Shown: positions 51,983-62,285, counted from the stretch's first letter. The stretch is DNA of 64,000 nucleotides from Tenacibaculum maritimum NCIMB 2154 (GCF_900119795.1 NZ_LT634361.1:1116001-1180000), one strand, 5' to 3'. Made by a program: numbers and translations. Notes: a model not told the origin generated them from the sequence alone.

Positions 51983-54904
51983 ATGAAGAGAAGAATACTT
52001 TCATTATGTCTTTTAATGATAGGGATACTTGCTGTACAAGCGCAAAGTATTGCCCCGTTGAGAGCACACGATGTTGTAAAACAAGAGAAATGGGTAGATA
52101 GCATTATTAGCTCCATGACTATTGATGAAAAGATTGGGCAGCTTTTTATGGTGCAGGCCTATTCAAATAAAGGAGTAAAGCACGAAAAGTTTATTACAGA
52201 TATGATCAAAAAGTACCATATAGGTAATTTGATTTTTATGCAAGGAACTCCCAAAAAACAGGCGCTATTAAATAATAAATATCAAGCACTGTCCAAACTT
52301 CCTTTAATGATAGGTTTTGATGGGGAATGGGGATTGGATATGCGTTTAAAAAACACTTATCGTTTTCCTTGGAATATGACTTTAGGAGCTATACAAGACT
52401 TATCACTGATAGAGGAATTTGGAGAGCGACTAGGGCAACATTGTAAGCGATTAGGGATTCATATTAATTTTGCACCTGTAGTAGATGTAAATACAAATCC
52501 TAATAACCCTATTATAGGAAACCGTTCTTTTGGAGAAAGTAAAGAAAATGTAGCGGAAAAAGCAATAGCTTTTACAAAAGGAATGCAACGTGTAGGGGTG
52601 TTGGCAAATGCAAAACATTTTCCAGGGCATGGAGACACGGCAACAGATTCTCATCATACTTTGCCTACGATTAATTTTACAGAACAACGATTGGATTCTG
52701 TGGAGTTATACCCTTTTAGAAAGTTATTTGATGCAGGAGTAGGAAGTGTGATGACTGCCCATTTAAGTATTCCTGATTTAGAAGCAAACAGAAAACTGCC
52801 ATCATCGTTATCCCCTAGTGTTGTTACAAATTTATTACAACAAAAATTAGGTTTTTTAGGTTTGGTAATTACTGATGGGTTGAATATGAAAGGAGCGGCT
52901 AATTATTCTTCTTCGGCAGAAATAAACCTAGCAGCAATTCAAGCAGGAAATGACCTTTTATTAATACCCCAAGACATTCCTAAATCAGTACAATTGATAA
53001 AGAAATCTATAAAAAGTGGTATTTTATCAGAAGAAAGGATAGAAAGATCTGTTAGGAAAATTCTTAGCGCAAAATACTTAGTAGGACTGCATGCTTATAA
53101 GCCTATTTCTTTAGATGATTTACAGGAAGAATTAAATAGTTTAGAAGATGAGGTACTTCATAGAAAATTAATAAAAAATGCGATAACGGTTCTGAAAAAT
53201 AAATCGGAAGAAATTCCTGTAAGAGATTTAAAAGATAAGAAAATTGCTTACGTAGCATTAGGAGATGCAAAAGGGAATCATTTTTCAAGCATGCTAAAAA
53301 AGTACACAGAAGTAACTACGGTATCTGATAGTAATTTAAGTAACCTTATCCATAAATTAAGTCCATATAATTTAGTAATTATTGGATTTCATAAATCAAA
53401 TGCGACCCCATGGAAATCGTATAAGTTTTCAAATAAAGATTTAGTGTGGTTGCAAGAAATAGCAAGGAAAAAGACAGTTATTCTTGATGTTTTTGCAAGT
53501 CCTTATAGCTTATTAAAAATCAAAACATTTAAGAATATAGAAGGGGTAATTGTATCGTATCAAAATAGTATATTATCTCAGGAGCTTTCAGCACAAGCAA
53601 TTTTTGGAGGCATTGCCTTAAAAGGAAAGTTGCCGGTTTCTATTAAAAGGAAGTTTAAAGAAGGAACAGGTATTATAACTCCAAAGTTAAATAGGTTGCA
53701 ATATACGATACCAGAAGAAGTAGGAATGTCATCAGAAAAGTTATCGGAAATAGATAAGCGAATAGATACGATCTTACAAGAAAAAATGGCCCCAGGAGGG
53801 CAAGTAATTGTAGCGAGGCATGGAAAGATAATTTATAATAAAACCTTTGGATATCATACCCATCTAAAAAAGAGAAAAGTAAAAGAAACAGATATTTATG
53901 ATTTGGCTTCACTAACTAAAATATTAGCATCGCTTCCAATGATAATGAAGGCTGATGAAGATAAAAAAATATCCATTTATTCTAGTTTGCAAGAGGTGTT
54001 ACCTTCTCTTAAAGGAACCAATAAAGATACGGTGGAAATAAAGGAGGTTCTTTCTCATATGGGGAGATTAAAAGCTTGGATTCCTTTCTATAGAAAAACG
54101 CAAGATAGTGTTACTAGAAAAAATTTAACGGCATTATACCGTTCTCGAAAGTCTAGTAAATACCAAATAAAAGTAGCTAAGAATTTGTATTTGGATAAAA
54201 GTTATAAGGATTCTATTTATAAATATATAAAAGAGGCAGATCAAAGAGAGCGTAAAGATTATAAGTATAGCGATTTAGGATATTATCTTTTAAAAAGAGC
54301 TTTAGAAAAGAAATATAAAAAACCTTTAAACAATTTAGTAGATGAAGAGTTTTATGCTTCCTTAGGAGCAAATCGTACTTCTTATTTACCTTTAGAGAAA
54401 TTTAAAAAATCGGAAATAGTACCTACAGAAAAAGATACTTATTATAGAAATCAATTAGTGCATGGATATGTTCATGATATGGGAGCTGCTATGCAGGGAG
54501 GGGTAGGTGGCCATGCAGGACTATTTGCAAATGCAAATGATGTTGCCAAAATTATGCAAATGTATTTGCAAAAAGGAACTTATGGGGGAAAAACATATCT
54601 AAAACCAGCAACAATAAAAAAATACAATAAAAGATACTATGCGAATAAAAAGGTTCGTAGAGGATTGGGGTTTGATAAACCGCAAATAAACCCTAAAGAA
54701 AAACCAACATGTGGTTGTGTTTCTGATAAAAGTTTTGGACATAGTGGTTTTACAGGAACTTATGCTTGGGCAGATCCAGAAAGCGATATTGTGTATGTTT
54801 TTTTGTCTAATAGAGTGTATCCTACCATGCGAAATAGAACTTTAGTAAAAACAAATATGAGAACTAAGATACAAGAAGATATTCAGCATGCGATTCTCGA
54901 TTAA
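51983..54904 (+). CDS. GH3 (NagZ-like) glycosidase fused to a beta-lactamase-family serine hydrolase
   Basis: 973 residues, signal peptide about 1-20 (ending IGILAVQAQS). The N-terminal GH3 domain (about 30-400) has NAKHFPGHGDTATDSHHTLP (His/Asp dyad of NagZ-type N-acetylglucosaminidases) and VITDGLNMKGA (nucleophile Asp). A short GH3 C-terminal domain follows (about 400-570). The C-terminal domain (about 590-973) is class C beta-lactamase-like, with SLTK (nucleophile Ser in LASLTKILASLP), YSDLGYYLL and HSGFTGT. It probably acts in periplasmic or secreted cell-wall turnover; this fusion is common in Bacteroidota. Confidence 0.92.
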   Translation: MKRRILSLCLLMIGILAVQAQSIAPLRAHDVVKQEKWVDSIISSMTIDEKIGQLFMVQAYSNKGVKHEKFITDMIKKYHIGNLIFMQGTPKKQALLNNKYQALSKLPLMIGFDGEWGLDMRLKNTYRFPWNMTLGAIQDLSLIEEFGERLGQHCKRLGIHINFAPVVDVNTNPNNPIIGNRSFGESKENVAEKAIAFTKGMQRVGVLANAKHFPGHGDTATDSHHTLPTINFTEQRLDSVELYPFRKLFDAGVGSVMTAHLSIPDLEANRKLPSSLSPSVVTNLLQQKLGFLGLVITDGLNMKGAANYSSSAEINLAAIQAGNDLLLIPQDIPKSVQLIKKSIKSGILSEERIERSVRKILSAKYLVGLHAYKPISLDDLQEELNSLEDEVLHRKLIKNAITVLKNKSEEIPVRDLKDKKIAYVALGDAKGNHFSSMLKKYTEVTTVSDSNLSNLIHKLSPYNLVIIGFHKSNATPWKSYKFSNKDLVWLQEIARKKTVILDVFASPYSLLKIKTFKNIEGVIVSYQNSILSQELSAQAIFGGIALKGKLPVSIKRKFKEGTGIITPKLNRLQYTIPEEVGMSSEKLSEIDKRIDTILQEKMAPGGQVIVARHGKIIYNKTFGYHTHLKKRKVKETDIYDLASLTKILASLPMIMKADEDKKISIYSSLQEVLPSLKGTNKDTVEIKEVLSHMGRLKAWIPFYRKTQDSVTRKNLTALYRSRKSSKYQIKVAKNLYLDKSYKDSIYKYIKEADQRERKDYKYSDLGYYLLKRALEKKYKKPLNNLVDEEFYASLGANRTSYLPLEKFKKSEIVPTEKDTYYRNQLVHGYVHDMGAAMQGGVGGHAGLFANANDVAKIMQMYLQKGTYGGKTYLKPATIKKYNKRYYANKKVRRGLGFDKPQINPKEKPTCGCVSDKSFGHSGFTGTYAWADPESDIVYVFLSNRVYPTMRNRTLVKTNMRTKIQEDIQHAILD

Positions 54905-54925
54905 GATACTATAGTTTGAACATAG

Positions 54926-55010
54926 AAAAGAAGCTTATGTTACATTGAATTAAGCTTCCTTTCCTGCTAACAAACTAAACTATACGACGAATATAGCTCA
55001 GAAAAACATG
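54926..55010 (-). repeat. Diverged relative of the 220-bp array element (left edge)
   Basis: The hairpin gaagctta...taagcttc next to actaaactat and aatata matches the array layout but with other stem and loop sequence. Together with the copies at 57541-58185 it shows that the hairpin plus neighbouring element is kept while the rest diverges. Confidence 0.55.
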
Positions 55011-55119
55011 GATTTATGAAGAAAAAAGATAAATGAAATGAAGGTATAGTCGAAACGTCCTTTTTTTAAGGAGAATGAAATGAACAAGTAGTTCAATTCT
55101 TTCTAATAAGGTGTTTAAA

Positions 55120-57385
55120 AAGTAAAAAAGAAGCCATCCCCCCGGATTGAGCTTCTTTTTTTAATAAATAACTAAACTATGTGGTAAATATACTCCCAAA
55201 AGGAGAAGCTGCTACCTAAATTAGACGAGCTGAATTATGATACCGTTGAAGAGGTATTTTCTTTCACTAAAAGGCTATTACGAGCCAGCTTTTTATGAGG
55301 CAAATAAGTATTCAATTCTTTCTAATAGGGTATTTGAAAAGTAAAAAAGAAGCCATCCCCCCGGATTGAGCTTCTTTTTTTAATAACTAACTAAACTATG
55401 TGGTAAATATACTCCCAAAAGGAGAAGCTGCTACCTAAATTAGACGAGCTGAATTATGATACCGTTGAAGAGGTATTTTCTTTCAATAAAAGGCTATTAC
55501 GAGCCAGCTTTTTATGAGGCAAATAAGTATTCAATTCTTTCTAATAAGGTGTTTAAAAAGTAAAAAAGAAGCCATCCCCCCGGATTGAGCTTCTTTTTTT
55601 AATAACTAACTAAACTATGTGGTAAATATACTCCCAAAAGGAGAAGCTGCTACCTAAATTAGACGAGCTGAATTATAATACCGTTGAAGAGGTATTTTCT
55701 TTCACTAAAAGGCTATTACGAGCCAGCTTTTTATGAGGCGAATAAGTAGTTCAATTCTTTCTAATAGGGTATTTGAAAAGTAAAAAAGAAGCCATCCCCC
55801 CGGATTGAGCTTCTTTTTTTCTTATAACTAACTAAACTATGTGGTAAATATACTCTCAAAAGGAGAAGCTGCTGCCTAAATTAGACGAGCTGAATTATGA
55901 TACCGTTGGAGAGGTATTTTCTTTCAGTAAAAGGCTATTACGAGCCAGCTTTTTATGAGGCAAATAAGTAGTTCAATTCTTTCTAATAGGGTATTTGAAA
56001 AGTAAAAAAGAAGCCATCCCCCCGGATTGAGCTTCTTTTTTTCTTATAACTAACTAAACTATGTGGTAAATATACTCCCAAAAGGAGAAGCTGCTACCTA
56101 AATTAGACGAGCTGAATTATGATACCGTTGAAGAGGTATTTTCTTTCAATAAAAGGCTATTACGAGCCAGCTTTTTATGAGGCGAATAAGTAGTTCAATT
56201 CTTTCTAATAGGGTATTTGAAAAGTAAAAAAGAAGCCATCCCCCCGGATTGAGCTTCTTTTTTTCTTATAACTAACTAAACTATGTGGTAAATATACTCT
56301 CAAAAGGAGAAGTTGCTACCTAAATTAGACGAGTTGAATTATGATACCGTTGAAGAGGTATTTTCTTTCACTAAAAGGCTATTACGAGCCAGCTTTTTAT
56401 GAGGCAAATAAGTATTCAATTCTTTCTAATAGGGTATTTGAAAAGTAAAAAAGAAGCCATCCCCCCGGATTGAGCTTCTTTTTTTCTTATAACTAACTAA
56501 ACTATGTGGTAAATATACTCTCAAAAGGAGAAGCTGCTACCTAAATTAGACGAGCTGAATTATGATACCGTTGAAGAGGTATTTTCTTTCAATAAAAGGC
56601 TATTACGAGCCAGCTTTTTATGAGGCGAATAAGTAGTTCAATTCTTTCTAATAGGGTATTTGAAAAGTAAAAAAGAAGACATCCCCCCGGATTGAGCTTC
56701 TTTTTTTCTTATAACTAACTAAACTATGTGGTAAATATACTCCCAAAAGGAGAAGCTGCTACCTAAATTAGACGAGCTGAATTATGATACCGTTGAAGAG
56801 GTATTTTCTTTCAATAAAAGGCTATTACGAGCCAGCTTTTTATGAGGCGAATAAGTAGTTCAATTCTTTCTAATAGGGTATTTGAAAAGTAAAAAAGAAG
56901 CCATCCCCCCGGATTGAGCTTCTTTTTTTCTTATAACTAACTAAACTATGTGGTAAATATACTCTCAAAAGGAGAAGTTGCTACCTAAATTAGACGAGTT
57001 GAATTATGATACCGTTGAAGAGGTATTTTCTTTCACTAAAAGGCTATTACGAGCCAGCTTTTTATGAGGCAAATAAGTATTCAATTCTTTCTAATAGGGT
57101 ATTTGAAAAGTAAAAAAGAAGCCATCCCCCCGGATTGAGCTTCTTTTTTTCTTATAACTAACTAAACTATGTGGTAAATATACTCTCAAAAGGAGAAGCT
57201 GCTGCCTAAATTAGACGAGCTGAATTATGATACCGTTGAAGAGGTATTTTCTTTCACTAAAAGGCTATTACGAGCCAGCTTTTTATGAGGCAAATAAGTA
57301 TTCAATTCTTTCTAATAGGGTATTTGAAAAGTAAAAAAGAAGCCATCCCCCCGGATTGAGCTTCTTTTTTTTAATAAATAACTAA
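55120..57385 (-). repeat. Eleven-copy tandem repeat of 219-223 bp with terminator-like hairpins
   Basis: The hairpin element aaaaaagaagccatcccccc, then ggattgagcttctttttt, recurs at 55131, 55350, 55569, 55789, 56011, 56234, 56454, 56676, 56898, 57119 and 57340. Spacings are 219, 219, 220, 222, 223, 220, 222, 222, 221 and 221. Each hairpin is flanked on the side upstream for a minus-strand transcript by a conserved stretch (tatatttaccacatagttta, read on the minus strand), which fits promoter + short leader + terminator. No unit holds an ATG-started gene. The minus strand is my inference; the hairpin itself is nearly symmetric. Confidence 0.8.
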
Positions 57386-57540
57386 ACTATATATGGCAAA
57401 TATAGTGTTGAATACCACTATTTTTTAATCCATTTAGATTGATTGCCCCATAGTATGGATGAGATGCATGGTATTTTCAATAAATGGAAATTAATACTTT
57501 AATATAATAGCTGGAATGTCTAGTTTTGATTGAAGTTAAT

Positions 57541-58185
57541 ATAAAAAAAGAAAGAAACTTATTTAATTAGCATAAGCTTCTTTCCTTATAAAAACAAAAC
57601 TATATAACAAATATAGTTTAAGAGGTTCGCTTTTTCTTATAAGGAAGTTCAATGGGTAAAAAGTATCGATAAAAGGCGGTTTTCTTTCTATAAATAAAAG
57701 TAAGAGAAAAGAAGGAATAAAGACATGCCATTTTAAAAGAATATAAAAAGTAACTTTTTGGATATGAATTTTTCTAGAAGCCTCAGACGGTTAGGAGGAT
57801 AGTCTTATGAGATAGTAGAGCGCTTTAAATAAGAAGAACGCAACTGGTTTGAAAGTATTTAGAGCGCGTAATGGTATAAATTTATACAAAAAAGAAAGAA
57901 ACCAGCCTTTTAGGCAAAGTCTCTTTCTTAATGAAAACAAAACTATAATGCATAAATATAGTTAGTACTGAGAAAGTTTTTTATAGTAATAGTTAAAGAG
58001 GTTAAAAGTATCGTTGGGTAGTAGGGGGCTTGGTATGAAAAGAGTTTAAGAGGATTCATAGTTTTTATATTTATGAAACGAAGTGCTTGGATTTATTAGT
58101 TGTCTCTAAAATGAGAAAAGAAGCTGTCCCCCCGGATCAAACTTCTTTTCTTATAACTAACTAAACTATAAGATAAAAATAGCTA
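57541..58185 (-). repeat. Three diverged relatives of the 220-bp array element (right edge)
   Basis: Copies near 57541-57616, 57885-57965 and 58105-58185. Each has an AGAAA.../...TTTCTT hairpin and a TATAGTTT-type leader on the minus strand. The first has an exact -7 box, TATATTTG, at 57608-57615; the third keeps the ccccccggat loop. The rest of 57400-58317 shows no gene. Confidence 0.55.
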
Positions 58186-58317
58186 GAAATAAGTCTTTAT
58201 TTTACGAATATTAGTCCAAATAAAAGAAACTATCGACGAGTTGCACTCATTTTCTAACAACAAGTAAATACGTCAAATAATAAGGAGTTATTGCAATGGT
58301 TTTAAAAGCTATAAAAC

Positions 58318-58962
58318 TTAGTTTTTGAAAGCATATTCAATAATGTTACTTCCCATTTGAAGCGCTTTTTGTCGTACATGTTTAGGATTATGATGTACTT
58401 CAGAATCTTCCCAACCATCACTAAGATCACTTTCATAATCATAAAATACAATTAACCTACCTTCATAAAATAGGCCAAAACCTTGAGGCGGCTTTTTATC
58501 ATGTTCATGAATCTTAGGCATTCCCTTAGGAAAAGAAAATGTTTGGTGATATATAGGATGTTCTTTAGGGATTTCTTGAAGACTTAACATAGGAAATAGT
58601 TTTTTTAACTCTCTTCGGATATGTTTATCGAGTCCATAATTATCAGAAATATGTAAAAAGCCTCCAGACATTAAATACATTTTTAAATTTTGAAGATCTT
58701 CATCAGAAAAAAAAACATTTCCATGCCCCGTCATAAAAAGGATAGGGCAGTTGTATAAATCTTCGCTATCAGGAGTAATAGTTAGGATTGTTTTGTTAAT
58801 TTTTGTATGTGCATATTGATTTGAAAACTCAATCAAATTAGGAAGGGCAGTAGGATTGGCATACCAATCACCTCCACCATGATATTTTAAAATAGCTACC
58901 TGTTGTGAGAATGAGAAAAAAGAAAGCAAAAGGAAGGAAATAAGAAATAAAAAATTCTTCAT
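58318..58962 (-). CDS. DUF4159 domain protein, secreted
   Basis: 214 residues from ATG 58962; an ATG three codons upstream is possible. Signal peptide about 1-20 (ending LLSFFSFSQQ). DUF4159 landmarks: ILKYHGGGDWYANPTALPNL, ILFMTGHGNVFFSDEDLQNL and GFLHISDNYGLDKHIRREL, with conserved GHG and Asp residues reminiscent of a glutamine-amidotransferase-like fold. Function unknown. It stands alone, 3' of a minus-strand terminator. Confidence 0.85.
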   Translation of the reverse strand: MKNFLFLISFLLLSFFSFSQQVAILKYHGGGDWYANPTALPNLIEFSNQYAHTKINKTILTITPDSEDLYNCPILFMTGHGNVFFSDEDLQNLKMYLMSGGFLHISDNYGLDKHIRRELKKLFPMLSLQEIPKEHPIYHQTFSFPKGMPKIHEHDKKPPQGFGLFYEGRLIVFYDYESDLSDGWEDSEVHHNPKHVRQKALQMGSNIIEYAFKN

Positions 58963-59005
58963 GATTATCATACTAGTTTGTATGCAATATAGGAATATTT
59001 ATAAC

Positions 59006-59038
59006 AAAAAAGACACTATCATACGAATAGTGTCTTTT
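59006..59038 (-). terminator. Terminator downstream of the AraC-type gene
   Basis: A perfect 12-bp inverted repeat (aaaagacactat / atagtgtctttt, 7-base loop) is followed on the minus strand by a T-run. It lies about 200 bp after the regulator's stop codon and just before the DUF4159 start, isolating the two. Confidence 0.75.
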
Positions 59039-59184
59039 AATAACTTTCCCTTCTACATTGAGAATAAATCCCATTAGTTTGTTAGCTAATTTCCCTTCAA
59101 AAATTTAAAGCCCTTCAATACTTTAAAATAATAATCTTAGATTGTTAAGACTTTTCCAAATGTAGATAAGAATTCCGATAAGAG

Positions 59185-59219
59185 AGTCCGAAATCATCCA
59201 ATTTGGACGTTTTCGGACT
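59185..59219. other. Nested inverted repeat just downstream of the AraC-type gene
   Basis: Outer arms agtccgaaa / tttcggact (9 bp) enclose a second palindrome tccaa-t-ttgga. A third related half-site (attccgat) lies at 59171-59178. It falls in the 3' UTR of the regulator, too far from a T-run to be a simple terminator. Possibly an RNA structure or protein-binding site. Confidence 0.4.
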
Positions 59220-59239
59220 ACTTTCAGAAAAGTATTTTA

Positions 59240-60397
59240 CTAAATATGCAAGTTTTTGTATCGTTCAGGGGTACAATTCATATGTTTTTTGAATACCGCA
59301 TAAAAAGAAGATTTGGAGTTAAACCCAGACTCTAACCCTATTGAAGTAACAGTGTATTGTTCATATTTTGAAGAAGTTAATAATTCCTTCGCTTGATTCA
59401 CTCTCATTTGATTAATATAGTCCACAAAACTCTTGTTAGCATTGTTATTTATAATAGAAGATAAGGTACTAGGGCTAAGGTTTAAATCTTTTGATAAATT
59501 TTGTAAAGTGTACTTTGGAAGCAGAAATTTCTTCTTGCTTTTTATAAAAAGGTCGATTTTTTGGAACTGATCGTGCTGTTTTTCTGCTTCTTCACTAATC
59601 GTATCACTTACATCAATAGTATCATAAACAACATTACTATTCGTGGCTAAAAAAGGCAATGAGTTTCTAATTTGCTCTCGCTCTTTTAAAATTCTTAGCT
59701 GAACAAAACCTTGATAGCCTAGCCAATAAGTTAAAATGGTGGTTGCAATACGAAGAGGATAATAAGAAAATAAAAAACCACTAAAATTTAAATTAACTTT
59801 TATGACCAAAGCAGTTATCCAAAGCAGGTACATTATAAAACCTATTTTAAAGAAACTATAAATCCATTGCAAGTCATCAAAGGCTAATATCTTAGGAAAA
59901 AGTTTTTCTTTTTTATAAAGTGTATAAAAAGAAAAACTAAAAATGCCAATAGAAACTAAGAGGCTGAAAATTTCTTCAAAAGAAGTGTATTTTTCATATA
60001 AAAAATCAAGTTCAGTGTTGGTTGCTTTATCATTGAAATAAAAAACAAAAGTAATTTGCGATGCAATTGTTAAAATAAAAATGGGAGCTATATACGTTAA
60101 AATATTAAAAGATCTTTCAGCAATGTCTAAATAATGAATTAAAAACATATAAAAGAAAGGAGCTACTAAAAAATGCCAAGGAACTTGTATATAATCGAGC
60201 ATAAATTTATGTTGAAATAAATGCTCTGCTAGTGCCCAAGATTGTATGTTGTTTAGAGAAATAGAGAGTATTAGTAAGTTAAGAAATAGCATACTTCTAT
60301 CTTTCCCATTTTTAGAACAAAAAAGGATAAAAGAAAAAACAAAGCCATGTATAGCACTTACTAATAGGAAAAGATTAAATAAATCAGTAGTATTCAA
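59240..60397 (-). CDS. AraC-family regulator with N-terminal membrane domain
   Basis: 385 residues. Six or seven transmembrane helices in the first 230 residues (e.g. SAIHGFVFSFILFCSK, VPWHFLVAPFFYMFLIHYL), a linker, and a C-terminal AraC HTH domain (about 280-380): YTLQNLSKDLNLSPSTLSSI, then TSIGLESGFNSKSSFYAVFK and KHMNCTPERYKNL. It is a membrane-tethered transcription factor whose ligand and targets are unknown. Monocistronic. Confidence 0.9.
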   Translation of the reverse strand: MNTTDLFNLFLLVSAIHGFVFSFILFCSKNGKDRSMLFLNLLILSISLNNIQSWALAEHLFQHKFMLDYIQVPWHFLVAPFFYMFLIHYLDIAERSFNILTYIAPIFILTIASQITFVFYFNDKATNTELDFLYEKYTSFEEIFSLLVSIGIFSFSFYTLYKKEKLFPKILAFDDLQWIYSFFKIGFIMYLLWITALVIKVNLNFSGFLFSYYPLRIATTILTYWLGYQGFVQLRILKEREQIRNSLPFLATNSNVVYDTIDVSDTISEEAEKQHDQFQKIDLFIKSKKKFLLPKYTLQNLSKDLNLSPSTLSSIINNNANKSFVDYINQMRVNQAKELLTSSKYEQYTVTSIGLESGFNSKSSFYAVFKKHMNCTPERYKNLHI

Positions 60398-60438
60398 TTG
60401 TAAATAAGTTTGTTAGGGAGGTAAAAATACGAAATATT

Positions 60439-61146
60439 TTATTGATTAATGAAAGCTATGTTTTGCACAGCCATTAGACCAGCGGTTTCAGTTCTTAAAC
60501 GGCTTTTTCCTAAAGAAATGGCTAGGAATCCTTTTTCAATAGATTGTTGTATTTCTTCTGAAGAAAAATCACCTTCAGGGCCAATAAAAATAGTAAGCTT
60601 CTCAGTGGGAGTAACTATATTTTTCAACAATGTTTTATTTCCCTCTCCACAATGAGCAATACATACCTTTTCATCAAAATCTTGTTGTATGAAGTCAGTA
60701 AATTTTAGAGGTGGGTTTAATATAGGTATTGTGTATTTTAGTGACTGTTTTGCGGCTGCATGGATGATTTTTTCTAATCGCTCCATTTTAACTATTTTTC
60801 GTTCAGAGTTTTGGCATATGATAGGCGTAATTTCATCAATGCCAATTTCAGTAGCCTTTTCTAAAAACCATTCAAGGCGATCGTTATTTTTGGTAGGAGC
60901 AATAGCAACGTGTAAATAATAATTCCAGTGCTTTTCTTTTTGCTCTGTTTTGACAATAGCAGCAATACATTTTTTATCACTAGCAATAGTAATTTTAGCG
61001 GTAAACAAGTACCCTTTACCATTAGTAATATGTAGCGTATCTTGCTCTTTTTTTCTTAAGACTCTAACAATATGTCTGCTTTCATCTTTACTAAAGGTAA
61101 TTAGCTTAGTGTCTTTTAAAATTTGAGGATTGTAAAAAAGTTGCAT
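60439..61146 (-). CDS. rsmE: 16S rRNA (uracil(1498)-N(3))-methyltransferase
   Basis: 235 residues. SPOUT-type methyltransferase that modifies U1498 in helix 44 of 16S rRNA. Landmarks: DESRHIVRVLRKKEQDTLHI, the knotted SAM-binding segment LTIFIGPEGDFSSEEI, then LGKSRLRTETAGLMA. Length is normal. Its start overlaps the stop of the upstream GNAT-like gene by 1 bp, so the two are cotranscribed. Confidence 0.94.
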   Translation of the reverse strand: MQLFYNPQILKDTKLITFSKDESRHIVRVLRKKEQDTLHITNGKGYLFTAKITIASDKKCIAAIVKTEQKEKHWNYYLHVAIAPTKNNDRLEWFLEKATEIGIDEITPIICQNSERKIVKMERLEKIIHAAAKQSLKYTIPILNPPLKFTDFIQQDFDEKVCIAHCGEGNKTLLKNIVTPTEKLTIFIGPEGDFSSEEIQQSIEKGFLAISLGKSRLRTETAGLMAVQNIAFINQ

Positions 61147-62264
61147 TATAATTTTAGTGTATAAGTTCTTCTTCTTTTATGTGTTATAGGGTTGAAATCT
61201 TTCCAGAGCTTATTAATGGCTTCATTATCTTCTAGTTCAGGTGTTCTGATACAGGTTTGAATACCTTTTGGAGCAAAAGTTTTTGCGTATTCATCAAATA
61301 TGATAGCCGTAACGCCTTTGTTTTGGTAATCAGGATGCACACCAATTAAATAAAAAGTAACATCTTTAGCATTTTTTCTTGCTTTTAACAGGTGAAACAA
61401 ACCAAAAGGAAAGAGTTTTCCTTTGGCTTTTTGCAAAGCCTCAGAAAAGGAAGGCATGACAATGGCAAAGGCAGCAATTTTATGATTTTGGTCTAGTACA
61501 AATTTAATATATTCAGGATTGATGAAGCTGATGTACTTTTTTTTGAAATATTGTATCTGCGCATCTGAAATAGGAACAAAAGTAGAAAGTTTTGAATACG
61601 ACTCACTAAATACCTCAAACATTTCATCAACATAAGGCATAATATCTTTAGTAGCAGAAAAATTAAGAGCTTTTAATTGGTATCTTTTCTTAATAATGTT
61701 GGCTATTCTAGCATAGTAAGCAGCATTTACATTTTTAAACTCAAACTTGTTTTCTAAATATTCCTTTTCCTTCTGGAAGCCAAGGGCTTCTAAATGATCT
61801 TTATAATAAGGGTGGTTGTACCATGTAATCATGGTACCAATATGATCAAACCCTTCTATTAAAACGCCGGTTTTATCTAAATTGTTAAATCCAATAGGGC
61901 CTTCCATATATTCCAAACCATTTTCTAGCCCTATTTCTTTAACTTTGTTAATAAGTGCTTTAGAAACCTCAAGATCATCAATAACATCAAACCAACCAAA
62001 ACGTACTTTTTTTAGGCCTTGTTGCACTACTTCATAATGATTGATGATGATGGCAATGCGTCCCACAATTGTATTATTTTTTAAAGCAATAAAAAAGGAA
62101 GCGTTAACATGTTCAAAAACAGGGTTTTTAGTTTGGTCAAAGTTTTCGAGTTCCTCTTTAATAATAGGAGGTACCCAGTATTTGTTATTTTTATAAAGTG
62201 AAAAAGGAAATGTAACAAATTGTTTCATTTCCTTTTTTGAAGTTATTTTTTTTAGCTGAATCAT
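61146..62264 (-). CDS. GNAT-like N-acetyltransferase superfamily protein
   Basis: About 372 residues from ATG 62264 (MIQLKKITSKKEMKQFVTFP); an ATG at 62282 adds six residues. The N-terminal part reads SLYKNNKYWVPPIIKEELEN and MEGPIGFNNLDKTGVLIEGF, and the C-terminal acetyltransferase-like part YLIGVHPDYQNKGVTAIIFD. This is a large conserved Bacteroidota GNAT-like protein of unknown substrate. It is encoded 21 bp after the outer-membrane gene and overlaps rsmE. Confidence 0.8.
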   Translation of the reverse strand: MIQLKKITSKKEMKQFVTFPFSLYKNNKYWVPPIIKEELENFDQTKNPVFEHVNASFFIALKNNTIVGRIAIIINHYEVVQQGLKKVRFGWFDVIDDLEVSKALINKVKEIGLENGLEYMEGPIGFNNLDKTGVLIEGFDHIGTMITWYNHPYYKDHLEALGFQKEKEYLENKFEFKNVNAAYYARIANIIKKRYQLKALNFSATKDIMPYVDEMFEVFSESYSKLSTFVPISDAQIQYFKKKYISFINPEYIKFVLDQNHKIAAFAIVMPSFSEALQKAKGKLFPFGLFHLLKARKNAKDVTFYLIGVHPDYQNKGVTAIIFDEYAKTFAPKGIQTCIRTPELEDNEAINKLWKDFNPITHKRRRTYTLKL

Positions 62265-62285
62265 ACAGCAAATGTAAGTCATTGT

